DNA of 48,256 bases, from the NCBI GenBank assembly GCA_003602645.1, contig QQSI01000010.1, positions 36,625-84,880 on the forward strand, read 5' to 3'. Position 1 is the stretch's first letter. Every line of letters starts with the position of its first letter. The notes under the pieces were generated by a model that saw only the letters and a program-made list of their open reading frames with translations, was not told the origin of the DNA and ran no database searches. The position numbers were made by a program, and so were the translations under genes. This document shows positions 1 to 7,942 of the stretch, piece after piece. This DNA comes from Candidatus Poseidoniales archaeon (GTDB taxonomy: Archaea > Thermoplasmatota > Poseidoniia > Poseidoniales > Poseidoniaceae).

Positions 1-1245
1 CTGTGGAACATCTACAAGTTCCACGCAGATTATGCTGCATTGGACGGGTTTGATCCCGAACACAATCCAGTGCCAGTGGAACAACGACCGACCTTGGACC
101 GATGGATTCTCTCCCGCTTGGCCTCAACAGCAACGAATTACCATACGGATTTTGTCGGATGGAATTTCCACAAGGCCTGCCGCGATTTAGAAGAGTTTGT
201 CGTGAATGACTTGTCGAACTGGTATGTACGCCGCAGCCGCCGACGGCTCTGGGATGATGCAGAATCGACCGATAAACTCGCCTGCCAACACACGCTACAC
301 GAAGTGCTGACCACCGTGTGCAAACTCATGGCACCTGTGAGTCCTTTCATGGTTGACATCATCCATCGAAACCTCACTGGAGAAACTGTCCATCAGGCAT
401 CATGGCCGTTAGGAGTCCCTGGTACCCTCGAAGGAGCAACCGCAGATTCATGGGACCTTGATGCCGCTGCAGCTACTGCGGATTTACCACCTCAAGACCT
501 TGACCTTGAAGCCTCGATGGCGCTTGTTCGTGAGCTGGCTGAAGTCGGTCGCCGAATCCGTGTTGAAGCTGGACGACGTCAACGCTTACCATGCGCCCAA
601 GGGTGGATTGTCGCCGGACCTGATCTTGCTGACTTCCACGACATTCTTGCTGAGGAATTAAATGTTGAAGCCATTGAAGTAGAGCAAGACTTGGACCGCT
701 TCCAACGCATTGAATTGGCGCCAAACTTCAGAGCGCTGGCGCCAAAGGCAAGAGCAAATGTCAACGATGTGGCCAATGAAATCAAAGCCAGCCAAGACCC
801 AGAGGCTCTTCTGGCTGCTATCGAGGCAGGAACATGTGAAATCATGGGCATTCAAATCGAGATGTCCGATGTCGAACTAAAACGGGCTGAGCGTGAAGGG
901 TTTGCTGCATCAACCGTTCAAATCGGGCAAGGGGATGAGGCCAGCCACATCAGCCTCGTTTTGGACATGAACGATACACCAGCCCTTCTTTCCAAGGGAT
1001 TGGCTCGAGACATCACCCGTCGAATTCAAGCAAAGCGGAAAACGCTCAACATGGAAATTGAAGCGACCATTGATCTCGAAATTTGGATGAAAGACGCTCC
1101 AGAATTGTTTGATGAAGACCAACAATGGATTGTCAACGAAACTCGATGTGCTGCTGCCGCCTTCCACCCAACCGATCTTCCCGCACCCACCGAAGCAGAT
1201 TCGTTCGAAGTCGATGGAATCACCGTTTGGTTTGCGGTCTCGTAA
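1..1245 (+). CDS. ileS: Isoleucyl-tRNA synthetase, C-terminal part (5' end outside window)
   Basis: This is the last 414 codons of a class I aminoacyl-tRNA synthetase that charges tRNA-Ile in the cytoplasm. The frame is open from base 1 and opens with LWNIYKFHADYAALDGF, the segment that in IleRS lies at the junction of the catalytic core and the anticodon-binding helices. DRWILSRL and the later NWYVRRSRRRLWDD are typical of the IleRS anticodon-binding domain. The rest (about residues 140-414) matches the C-terminal extension of the archaeal/eukaryotic type IleRS by length and by its position. The HIGH and KMSKS motifs would lie upstream of the window, so catalytic integrity cannot be judged. 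The next gene begins 14 bases after the stop, suggesting co-transcription. Valyl- and leucyl-tRNA synthetases share this architecture; IleRS is favoured by the LWN..F.....YA and DRWILSRL wording. Confidence 0.88.
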   Translation: MWNIYKFHADYAALDGFDPEHNPVPVEQRPTLDRWILSRLASTATNYHTDFVGWNFHKACRDLEEFVVNDLSNWYVRRSRRRLWDDAESTDKLACQHTLHEVLTTVCKLMAPVSPFMVDIIHRNLTGETVHQASWPLGVPGTLEGATADSWDLDAAAATADLPPQDLDLEASMALVRELAEVGRRIRVEAGRRQRLPCAQGWIVAGPDLADFHDILAEELNVEAIEVEQDLDRFQRIELAPNFRALAPKARANVNDVANEIKASQDPEALLAAIEAGTCEIMGIQIEMSDVELKRAEREGFAASTVQIGQGDEASHISLVLDMNDTPALLSKGLARDITRRIQAKRKTLNMEIEATIDLEIWMKDAPELFDEDQQWIVNETRCAAAAFHPTDLPAPTEADSFEVDGITVWFAVS

Positions 1246-1259
1246 GGGGCGAACTCCAA

Positions 1260-2021
1260 ATGAGGATTGTCTCGTTGGTTCCAAGCCTGACCTTAACATT
1301 GTTTGAGTTGGGTTGCACCACGGAGGAAATCGTTGGACGCACACCATGGTGCATACATCCGAAAGATGCCGTCGAACAGGTTCAAGTCGTGGGTGGGACA
1401 AAAACTCCCAATGTCAAGAAAATCATGGCCCTCAATCCTGAACTTGTGGTGCTTGACCAAGAAGAAAATCCCAAAAAGATTCATGATGAATTTGTCGACG
1501 CGGGGATCAATGTGTTTGTTTCTTCTGTCAAACATCCTGCTGAAGTCCCCGAAATGTTGCGCCAACTCGGCGAGGCGATTGACCGGAAAGAGAGCGCCGA
1601 AAAATGGGCATCTTCCATCGAATCCAAGTTGCGATGGATGAAAAAGAATCCACTGCAAAGCGTGAGGGTAGCCCCGATGATTTGGCATGAACCGTTAATG
1701 TCTGTTGGACCGGGGAAATACGCCGGTGGATTACTGACAACCCTCGGATTAGAGGTGCCGGCATTGGTTGAGGGGGGAAATGGATACCCTGTCGTCACAC
1801 CAGAGGCCCTGATTGAACACAATGTGGAGTGGTTGCTTCTCTCGAGTGAACCGCATGACTTCGCCCTTGAGGAAGGCGAGGCAATCGCAGCTGAAATGCG
1901 AAAGTTAGGCGGCCAAGGAGCGCACTCAACATGCATTGATGGGGAGGCCTTGACTTGGTTTGGCACAACCACACTTGCAGGACTTGAAACGCTGCATAAA
2001 ACCTTGAGCGACGTCATTTAG
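1260..2021 (+). CDS. BtuF-like helical-backbone metal/cobalamin-binding protein, no signal peptide
   Basis: A 253-residue protein of the periplasmic-binding-protein family 2 type (BtuF/FepB class), which binds cobalamin, haem or Fe-siderophore for ABC importers. The start MRIVSLVPSLTLTLFELG is the classical first beta-alpha unit of this fold. VGRTPWCIHP, the KIMALNPELVVLD helix-strand and the later GLEVPALVEGGNGYPVVTPEALIEHNVEWLLLSS also fit the family. The ATG at 1260 is chosen because the fold begins there; an upstream extension to 1125 would overlap IleRS and read as nonsense. There is no signal peptide or lipobox, and no permease or ATPase gene nearby. It therefore resembles the cytosolic, transporter-orphan members of the family. 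The ligand cannot be told from sequence. Confidence 0.8.
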   Translation: MRIVSLVPSLTLTLFELGCTTEEIVGRTPWCIHPKDAVEQVQVVGGTKTPNVKKIMALNPELVVLDQEENPKKIHDEFVDAGINVFVSSVKHPAEVPEMLRQLGEAIDRKESAEKWASSIESKLRWMKKNPLQSVRVAPMIWHEPLMSVGPGKYAGGLLTTLGLEVPALVEGGNGYPVVTPEALIEHNVEWLLLSSEPHDFALEEGEAIAAEMRKLGGQGAHSTCIDGEALTWFGTTTLAGLETLHKTLSDVI

Positions 2022-2074
2022 GCGAGAGGCTTGCCGAGCGACGCCTTCAAATTGAACCACAATGACCACCTTCC

Positions 2075-3472
2075 ATGCGTCGAGCAATCCTGAGTGTTCT
2101 GCTGATGTCCTCTATGGTCCTCGCAGGCTGTTTTGGCGGTGGTGAAACCATAGTCAATGAGACCAACCAAGAGCCAATCTGGACCACATACGCCCTTATT
2201 GATTCCGCGCCTCACGAAGATGCACGGATGTTCATGACCGTGGATTTGGCAACCAACCAAACAACAAACACCTCATGGGCGGTCTTTGACAAATCAAAGG
2301 GAGGCAACTGCTGTGAGCATTACATTGCCACATCAATCGAAGGACAAATCCTCAACATCGGTGGGGAATACCCCGTTTACTCAATGGACAGAGCCCACAC
2401 TTGGGACACCTACATCCCCGGTTTCATTCCCGATTCACAATGCCGAACCTTCGTGCCAACCAACGAAGGCCAAGAGGGATTAGGCGAAGGAAGCATTGTC
2501 CAAGCCACCAATGGGGACATCATCTCAATGTCTTGGTTCCCCTACGTCGGAGGAGATTTGAAACTCGACAAATTTTACGCCATCCTTTACGACGAATCAG
2601 AAGACGAGTGGAGTTGGTGCTACAACCGAATCACAGAGCCGTTCTACGATCGCTCGTGGCAAGTTGAAGTCATTGGACCTGTCAGTTCATCGCTCGGAAA
2701 TGGAGAATGGGCAAGCGTTGTGGTCTCTAATTTCTGGCACCAAACACAAAACGCAGGGGGGCAGATCAGCGTTGATGGACTCAATTACTACCCCTTCCAA
2801 TTCCCAGGTCGAGATGGAGGAGAGCCTGCAATCGAACTGGATTTGGATTTCACCTCAGCGGATCTGCCTGCCTACTGGGACGTCAATAAGCCGCACAAGG
2901 AAATGAGGGCCTTCCCGGTTCCAAGCGGAGGACTGCTGTTCCCGAGTTACTTCGACAACGGGAACGCTGCCTTCATGGACACCTCACTCTCATGGAACGA
3001 ACTTGCCGTCCAGTTCCCATCCGAGTATTGCCAGATCGACCGCACTGGCGCTCTTCATTGCGTATCCAATACCGGCACGACATTCACCCATTACATGTCG
3101 CTTGATGGCGCCCAAACTTGGACCAATCAATCCTACGAAATGGGAGCCATGGCAACACAAATTGAAGAATGGGAATTCCAAGCAAACGGGGAGTTGGACT
3201 TGTTTATTCTCAATGTGCGCTATCAAAGCAGCGAAGGACCAGATGTGGACACTGTGTTCCATGTACGAGGGTACAGCGAAAGTCTGGTTCCAGACACCAT
3301 GACTTACATCGGACAAGGTGACCTCGACTCTACATCTGGCGCAGGCAATGATATTCGCTTCGACTTCGCTTCTCTTGCGATTCTCAACGACGGTGGAGTG
3401 GTTGTGGCTTATCATGATTCAACTGACCCAGACCCGTTGTTTGCCGTCGAATTGGAACTGCCTGAAGCCTAA
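2075..3472 (+). CDS. Secreted lipoprotein with BNR/sialidase-type repeats, function unknown
   Basis: A 465-residue exported protein. It begins MRRAILSVLLMSSMVLAGC, a short basic n-region, a hydrophobic stretch and a lipobox with the lipidated Cys at residue 19. The mature part has Asp-box-like stretches (YSMDRAHTWDTY near residue 110 and SLDGAQTWTNQSYE near residue 345), which mark BNR/sialidase-like beta-propellers. No catalytic sialidase residues are evident, so a binding or structural role is equally possible. The ATG at 2075 is the only start that gives a clean signal peptide. It is followed by a T5 run at 3513-3517 and then the MutS-like gene. I do not recognise a specific family; the repeats suggest a propeller fold and no more. 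Confidence 0.75.
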   Translation: MRRAILSVLLMSSMVLAGCFGGGETIVNETNQEPIWTTYALIDSAPHEDARMFMTVDLATNQTTNTSWAVFDKSKGGNCCEHYIATSIEGQILNIGGEYPVYSMDRAHTWDTYIPGFIPDSQCRTFVPTNEGQEGLGEGSIVQATNGDIISMSWFPYVGGDLKLDKFYAILYDESEDEWSWCYNRITEPFYDRSWQVEVIGPVSSSLGNGEWASVVVSNFWHQTQNAGGQISVDGLNYYPFQFPGRDGGEPAIELDLDFTSADLPAYWDVNKPHKEMRAFPVPSGGLLFPSYFDNGNAAFMDTSLSWNELAVQFPSEYCQIDRTGALHCVSNTGTTFTHYMSLDGAQTWTNQSYEMGAMATQIEEWEFQANGELDLFILNVRYQSSEGPDVDTVFHVRGYSESLVPDTMTYIGQGDLDSTSGAGNDIRFDFASLAILNDGGVVVAYHDSTDPDPLFAVELELPEA

Positions 3473-3512
3473 GGGCAAACACAGACGCCTCGATTTCACC
3501 ATCGAATCACAC

Positions 3513-3517
3513 TTTTT
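3513..3517 (+). terminator. Oligo-T run, possible archaeal terminator
   Basis: A T5 run lies 40 bases after the stop of the lipoprotein gene and just before the TATA-like element of the next gene. Archaeal transcription commonly ends at such runs without a stem-loop. The run is short, so this is tentative. Confidence 0.3.
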
Positions 3518-3519
3518 GA

Positions 3520-3528
3520 GCAATATCC
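3520..3528 (+). promoter_or_regulatory. TATA-like element upstream of the MutS-like gene
   Basis: The stretch gcaatatcc is centred about 26 bases upstream of the ATG at 3549. This is the spacing expected when the transcript starts at or next to the start codon (leaderless). No Shine-Dalgarno motif precedes this ATG, which agrees with a leaderless start. Sequence match is only moderate. Confidence 0.35.
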
Positions 3529-3548
3529 TCAAAAGCCCTTGACAATCG

Positions 3549-5549
3549 ATGAAGGGCATGGTTCTGAGTGCATTGCCCGGGGTAGGGGAACGATTGGCCA
3601 AGAAAATCACCGATCATTTTGGTGATGAGCAATTAGCCTTAGCCTCATTGCGTTGTGGTGACATCGCAAGGGTTGCTGAAATTGATGGTGTGTCCCCAAA
3701 GCGCGCCCTTTCTTTAGCTCGAATGGTGGCTGGAGATTCCGGTTCATTTCTCGCCACAAAGGAGGCAGAACGGTTGCATAAGGAAATTCTCAACCATATT
3801 CAGGGCTATGCTTCTGCACCTGCAACCCGGCAGCGCATGCAATTGCTTATGCCAGTTCAAGACCCTACCGAGCGAAGAAAAATGTCCACATCAGCGATGT
3901 CCTTTGCCCGTGATGACCCTGAACGCATGGAACACTTGGCGTCCATTTTGAAAGGCCTAGGTCAAACAAGACACAGCACTGAGCGCTACGAACGGGTTGT
4001 GGTCACCACCCGTCCAATGGACCATCTCAAGAAATCATGCCGCGTCATACAACCTGGTGAGGGAGAGACATGGAAAGATTACACGGTGTTCAAACTCGTG
4101 ACATGGATCGGAAGCGGAGCTCCCGCAGATGCCCCGGACGGTTGGGTGGTACTCGGGGCGAATCCTGCCCCGGAAATGGTGATCCCCGAGCGAACCATTG
4201 ACTGGTTCCGCACCAACCAACGTCCACTTACAGCCCTTGTCGCCCTTGTCGAAGACGCACGAAGAGGTCACGATGGTCATGAATTTCTTGCTGAGATTCA
4301 CCAGACCGTTGCAGGTTTGGAACCCTTGCCTGAATGGCTTGGAAACATCGATGAGCAAGGTGATCTTGATACCATCGCTGATGTGAAAGACAGATTGTGG
4401 AAAATTGGAAAATCACTCGAAGCTGAAGTGAACGAGGAAGTGGCTGAGGCAATGAACAACGCCAAAATGAATCTAAGCGGAAGCGAATTGCTTGAAGCGC
4501 TTTCCGATGGTGCTGCATTTCAGCGAAAATTGCAACAAGCAACGAGCGACGTCATTACCGATGCGATGGAGGCTGCCAAACAGCGTCTTTCAGAAGAATT
4601 GATAGGAACGGGTGTACGTGTTCCATACTCAATTTTCACGAAAGATTGGCCGGCCAAAATCGACCGTAAGGTCATCGATGAACTGGACACTGCCTTGGGC
4701 GCAAAGTTAGCCACAGGAGAAACTGAACGCATGTTGACGCTGGCAAAAAACCTCGGCCCGCTTCAGCCAAAATGTGAAGCTGCAGTACGGACATTGGTCG
4801 AACTAGACCAGTGGGTCGCTGTTGCAAGATGGGCGCTTGATCATCAATGCACCATGCCTGAACTCGCAGACCACGGCATCCATATCGAACAAGGACGGCA
4901 CCTCCTCTTGGGCGTCGAGGCTGACGCAGTGACATACGGATTAGGTCGCTGTGCAGAGACAGAAGATCAACAAACGCTTGCGTTGTTGACCGGAGCGAAC
5001 TCCGGTGGTAAGACGACGTTGCTCGAATTGCTCGCACACACAAGCATCCTTGCTCACATGGGCCTGCCTGTACCTGCAGATCGTGCTAGGGTTGGTCAAG
5101 TGGAGGCTTTGCACATCCTAGCGAAGGCAGGAGGTACCCAAAGCGCAGGTGCTCTAGAGCAAACGTTGGTGGAATTGGCCAATGTGGTCAGCGACCCGAC
5201 TCCAAAACTAATCCTCGCAGATGAATTAGAAGCGATCACCGAGCCGGGTGCTGGCGCTCGAATTATTGCTGGAATGCTGTTGGCTGCGGAAGCGCAAAAG
5301 GACACAACGATGATGCTGGTGACCCACCTTGCCCCCGCAATATTAGAGGCAACTGGGCGCAAGGATTTACGCGTCGATGGCATTGAGGCAACAGGTCTGG
5401 ATGCTGATCTGGAACTGATGGTTGACCGCACGCCAAAACGAGATTACCTTGCTCGCTCAACGCCAGAGTTGATTGTGAGACGGTTGGTTGAACGCAGCGA
5501 TGGCCATGCGCAAAGCCTGTTCAAAGACATCCTGACGATGTTCAAGTGA
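3549..5549 (+). CDS. MutS2-like DNA-binding ATPase with N-terminal helix-hairpin-helix region
   Basis: A 666-residue archaeal MutS-family ATPase. The N-terminus (MVLSALPGVGERLAKKITDHFG) and the repeat near residue 45 (AEIDGVSPKRALSLA) form a helix-hairpin-helix (HhH)2-type DNA-binding region. The middle (about 150-460) is long and helical, like the MutS core/clamp. The C-terminal third holds the ABC-type ATPase: Walker A GANSGGKT at 482-489, the Q-loop/signature region with GGTQSAGALEQTL near 525-540, Walker B LILADE with D558-E559, and the switch histidine in LVTHLA. There is no mismatch-recognition domain I and no Smr nuclease domain, so it is unlike bacterial MutS1 and differs from full MutS2. 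A role in recombination or in processing branched DNA is inferred from the family. Its stop abuts the stop of the convergent hydrolase gene with no gap. Confidence 0.85.
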   Translation: MKGMVLSALPGVGERLAKKITDHFGDEQLALASLRCGDIARVAEIDGVSPKRALSLARMVAGDSGSFLATKEAERLHKEILNHIQGYASAPATRQRMQLLMPVQDPTERRKMSTSAMSFARDDPERMEHLASILKGLGQTRHSTERYERVVVTTRPMDHLKKSCRVIQPGEGETWKDYTVFKLVTWIGSGAPADAPDGWVVLGANPAPEMVIPERTIDWFRTNQRPLTALVALVEDARRGHDGHEFLAEIHQTVAGLEPLPEWLGNIDEQGDLDTIADVKDRLWKIGKSLEAEVNEEVAEAMNNAKMNLSGSELLEALSDGAAFQRKLQQATSDVITDAMEAAKQRLSEELIGTGVRVPYSIFTKDWPAKIDRKVIDELDTALGAKLATGETERMLTLAKNLGPLQPKCEAAVRTLVELDQWVAVARWALDHQCTMPELADHGIHIEQGRHLLLGVEADAVTYGLGRCAETEDQQTLALLTGANSGGKTTLLELLAHTSILAHMGLPVPADRARVGQVEALHILAKAGGTQSAGALEQTLVELANVVSDPTPKLILADELEAITEPGAGARIIAGMLLAAEAQKDTTMMLVTHLAPAILEATGRKDLRVDGIEATGLDADLELMVDRTPKRDYLARSTPELIVRRLVERSDGHAQSLFKDILTMFK

Positions 5550-7358
5550 TCAACAGAGTCGACCGCTTTCGTCACCGTATTGGTGAAGCGGTGCTTGGAA
5601 CAAATCTTCACAGGTACGGTACACGATAGGGAGGGTCAATTCTGAACTGGCCCAGTTCACGCTGTAGCCACCGGCAGCACCTGGTGAAGGAACATAATCA
5701 CGTCCTGTTTGAGTCATGGTGATGGTGATTGATTCACCAGCTTCAATGAACACATCCATTGGCATGAATTCCATTTTGCCTGTGACGGTCGAGAAAGCAG
5801 GCATCAATTCGGTGCCATCTCGGCCACCGTCTGCGAACCTGAAGTCCATCACGGCGTGTCCAAGGTGCATTCCTGAGGAATCGGTCATGTCCAAGAAGGC
5901 ATGAGCACCGTTCGTGGTGTGTGGCGTAACGGCAATGTGGAATGAAGGCATGCCTGCAATGTAGGTGTCTTGTTCAAATGGCCCGTAAGTCAGTGTGATT
6001 GTTTCAGTGGTTGTGACCATACCTGCGCTGCTCGGATTGAGTTCAGCAGCATTGACAATGAGGTATTCGGTGTCATCGGCCGGGTAGGTTGCTTCGAATC
6101 TCCATCCACCTTGGTTGTCTTGCATTTCAACTCCAAGTGTAGGGGCTCGCCCCTCATCTCGCAGGTACCAATCAAACCAGTAGAGCATTTCATCCGCCCA
6201 ATCCCAACGCAGCGTGTACGGGTACGCTTCGGCACCCTCGCCAGATGGAAGCGATTCGTGGCCTGAGCGTCGGTCTGGATAATCATGTGCCCATTGACCT
6301 GCAAGCGTTTTGACTTCGAGTCCGGCGTCCTCGACGATTTGATGAGTAGGGAACGCCATGTGGGGATCGACGTTCCAATCTTGCATTCCTTGAATGATGT
6401 ACACCGATCCGTTGTAATTCTCGACAACGCGTCCGAGGAAAGAGCGAGAGGTCCAGTAATCATTGCCAGCGTAGTCGACCATGCCACCAGACAGGTAGGC
6501 TGCAGGCCCATTCGCGTAGCCTTGAATGTAGCCTTCGCAGAGGTTTTCGGCATCGCCTCCGTCGCCATCAATGCCAAACGAGCCATAGACGCCATTGTGC
6601 ATGATCATGCCCCGTGCTTCCATGCTGCCGTTGCGCCACATCAATTCGTGAACGCCAATCAGACCTGACATTGGAACAATTGTGGCCAAGTGAGGGTTGC
6701 CGAATGTTGCTGCTTGCCATGGGGTCGAACCGTCATACGATTTCCCAATCAAGCCAACTTTTCCATTGGACCAACCTTGGGTACCAAGCCAGGTCACCGC
6801 AGCATCAATGCCTCGTTGTTCATCGGTTCCCATCAGGTCCATGCAATGGTTTGAATCACCTGTGCCGAACACCGATACCTGGGCCACACCGTAGCCGTGT
6901 GGAACATAGTTCTCAATCAGCATACGTCCCAATCGATCGGCTGGAGTAAGAGCATCGACGTCCCCGTCGTTGTAGTAAGGACCGACCTCAGCAATCACCG
7001 GCACCTGACATTCCTCAGATACATTCCCTGATTCCCAATCGCAACCCTCGATGACTGGCAGCCACAAACCAAGGTGAACTTCCGCACCTCCCGTAAGGCC
7101 TGCCCCACCGTCTGCCGCTGTGATGCTTGGGACCGGAACAAAGACGGAACGAACCTGGTCAATTCCATAGGAACCGTTGATGGTCACCCGTGCAAAGACA
7201 TCTGTATCATCATAGACCATTTCGGTTCGGTCCCATGGTTCTGGATAGACATCGTAGGGGGCTATGAGGCCACCGTCATCGATTTTTTGCTCGCCGAAGC
7301 AACCAGAAAGACTGGCGCTCATCATCACTGAAACGAGGAACAATGTGCGCAGGTGCAT
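5550..7358 (-). CDS. S15/CocE-family alpha/beta-hydrolase lipoprotein (Xaa-Pro dipeptidyl-peptidase-like)
   Basis: A 602-residue exported hydrolase. Starting at MHLRTLFLV the signal peptide ends in the lipobox LSGC with Cys20, so the enzyme is probably tethered outside the membrane. The nucleophile elbow is GKSYDG (Ser about 207), the form usual in the X-Pro dipeptidyl-peptidase/cocaine-esterase family. The acid is probably Asp327 in MQDWNVDPH and the histidine His358 in QWAHDYPD. The last 200 residues form the beta-rich, jelly-roll-like C-terminal domain of the family. It may act as a peptidase or esterase on exported substrates; the true substrate is unknown. An ATG five codons upstream (7373) is in frame, but it would add MAGIA before a normal signal peptide. 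Thioredoxin lies upstream on the same strand. Confidence 0.85.
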   Translation of the reverse strand: MHLRTLFLVSVMMSASLSGCFGEQKIDDGGLIAPYDVYPEPWDRTEMVYDDTDVFARVTINGSYGIDQVRSVFVPVPSITAADGGAGLTGGAEVHLGLWLPVIEGCDWESGNVSEECQVPVIAEVGPYYNDGDVDALTPADRLGRMLIENYVPHGYGVAQVSVFGTGDSNHCMDLMGTDEQRGIDAAVTWLGTQGWSNGKVGLIGKSYDGSTPWQAATFGNPHLATIVPMSGLIGVHELMWRNGSMEARGMIMHNGVYGSFGIDGDGGDAENLCEGYIQGYANGPAAYLSGGMVDYAGNDYWTSRSFLGRVVENYNGSVYIIQGMQDWNVDPHMAFPTHQIVEDAGLEVKTLAGQWAHDYPDRRSGHESLPSGEGAEAYPYTLRWDWADEMLYWFDWYLRDEGRAPTLGVEMQDNQGGWRFEATYPADDTEYLIVNAAELNPSSAGMVTTTETITLTYGPFEQDTYIAGMPSFHIAVTPHTTNGAHAFLDMTDSSGMHLGHAVMDFRFADGGRDGTELMPAFSTVTGKMEFMPMDVFIEAGESITITMTQTGRDYVPSPGAAGGYSVNWASSELTLPIVYRTCEDLFQAPLHQYGDESGRLC

Positions 7359-7443
7359 GGCTATCCCTGCCATGAGTGATTTTTGAACACATTGGTTCCT
7401 TGGATAACACCAGGTTGGCGCTCATCTCGTCGACAGAAGATGG

Positions 7444-7448
7444 AAAAA
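7444..7448 (-). terminator. Oligo-T run downstream of thioredoxin gene
   Basis: On the minus strand a T5 run follows the thioredoxin stop by about 26 bases, inside the 116-base gap before the S15-type lipoprotein gene. It could end the thioredoxin transcript. No stem-loop accompanies it; tentative. Confidence 0.25.
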
Positions 7449-7474
7449 TGGGTTAGCAACCTGCCGGTGTGTGG

Positions 7475-7855
7475 TTATTCAGCAGAATCCTCTTCCGCCT
7501 TTTGGGCCTCAAGCTCCGCTCGAACTTCGTCCATGTCCAGGCCGCCAAGTTTTGTTACAAGATCGCGCAGAGCATCTTCTGGAAGGGCGCCAGGCTGCAT
7601 GAAAACACCGATGCCTTCCTTGAAAGCGATCGTAGTTGGGATTGAACGAATGTTGAATGCCTGTGCGAGTTGAGGTTCTGCTTCCGTGTCGATTTTACCA
7701 AACACAACGTCTGGAAAATCTTCGGAGACTCGCTCATACACAGGACCGTACGCCTTGCAGGGTCCACACCACTCTGCCCAAAAATCAAGCAAGACAATCT
7801 CATTGTTGTCGACAACGTCGGCAAATTCGGGTTCAGTTAGGTTCACAGCTGCCAT
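7475..7855 (-). CDS. trxA: Thioredoxin
   Basis: A 126-residue cytoplasmic thiol-disulfide oxidoreductase. The active site is WAEWCGPCK with Cys30 and Cys33, and the cis-proline is Pro73 in IRSIPTT, both at the usual distances for thioredoxin. The fold ends near residue 105. An extra acidic, Ala/Glu-rich tail of about 20 residues follows. There is no signal peptide, so it acts inside the cell. It is transcribed away from the amidohydrolase gene and toward the S15-like hydrolase gene. Confidence 0.93.
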   Translation of the reverse strand: MAAVNLTEPEFADVVDNNEIVLLDFWAEWCGPCKAYGPVYERVSEDFPDVVFGKIDTEAEPQLAQAFNIRSIPTTIAFKEGIGVFMQPGALPEDALRDLVTKLGGLDMDEVRAELEAQKAEEDSAE

Positions 7856-7893
7856 AAAGAGGCGTCAGGGAAGGAGGTTCTTCAATACCATGG

Positions 7894-7903
7894 GAGATTT
7901 ATC
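7894..7903 (+). promoter_or_regulatory. AT-rich TATA-like element between thioredoxin and amidohydrolase genes
   Basis: The stretch agatttatcg is the most TATA-like sequence in the divergent gap. On the plus strand it would place transcription start near 7925, 18 bases before the ATG at 7943. This argues against the in-frame GTG at 7904, which would lie beside the element. Tentative. Confidence 0.3.
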
Positions 7904-7942
7904 GTGCGACGGCTTCATGTGCTTGGTGCTCAAGCGACCATC

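Noticed and set aside
910-1401. 163-codon minus-strand frame over the IleRS end
   Set aside because: It is antisense to two supported genes and has no motif or ribosome-binding site.
5990-6595. 201-codon minus-strand frame inside the S15-like gene
   Set aside because: It is in another frame of a well-supported gene on the same strand and has no domain features.
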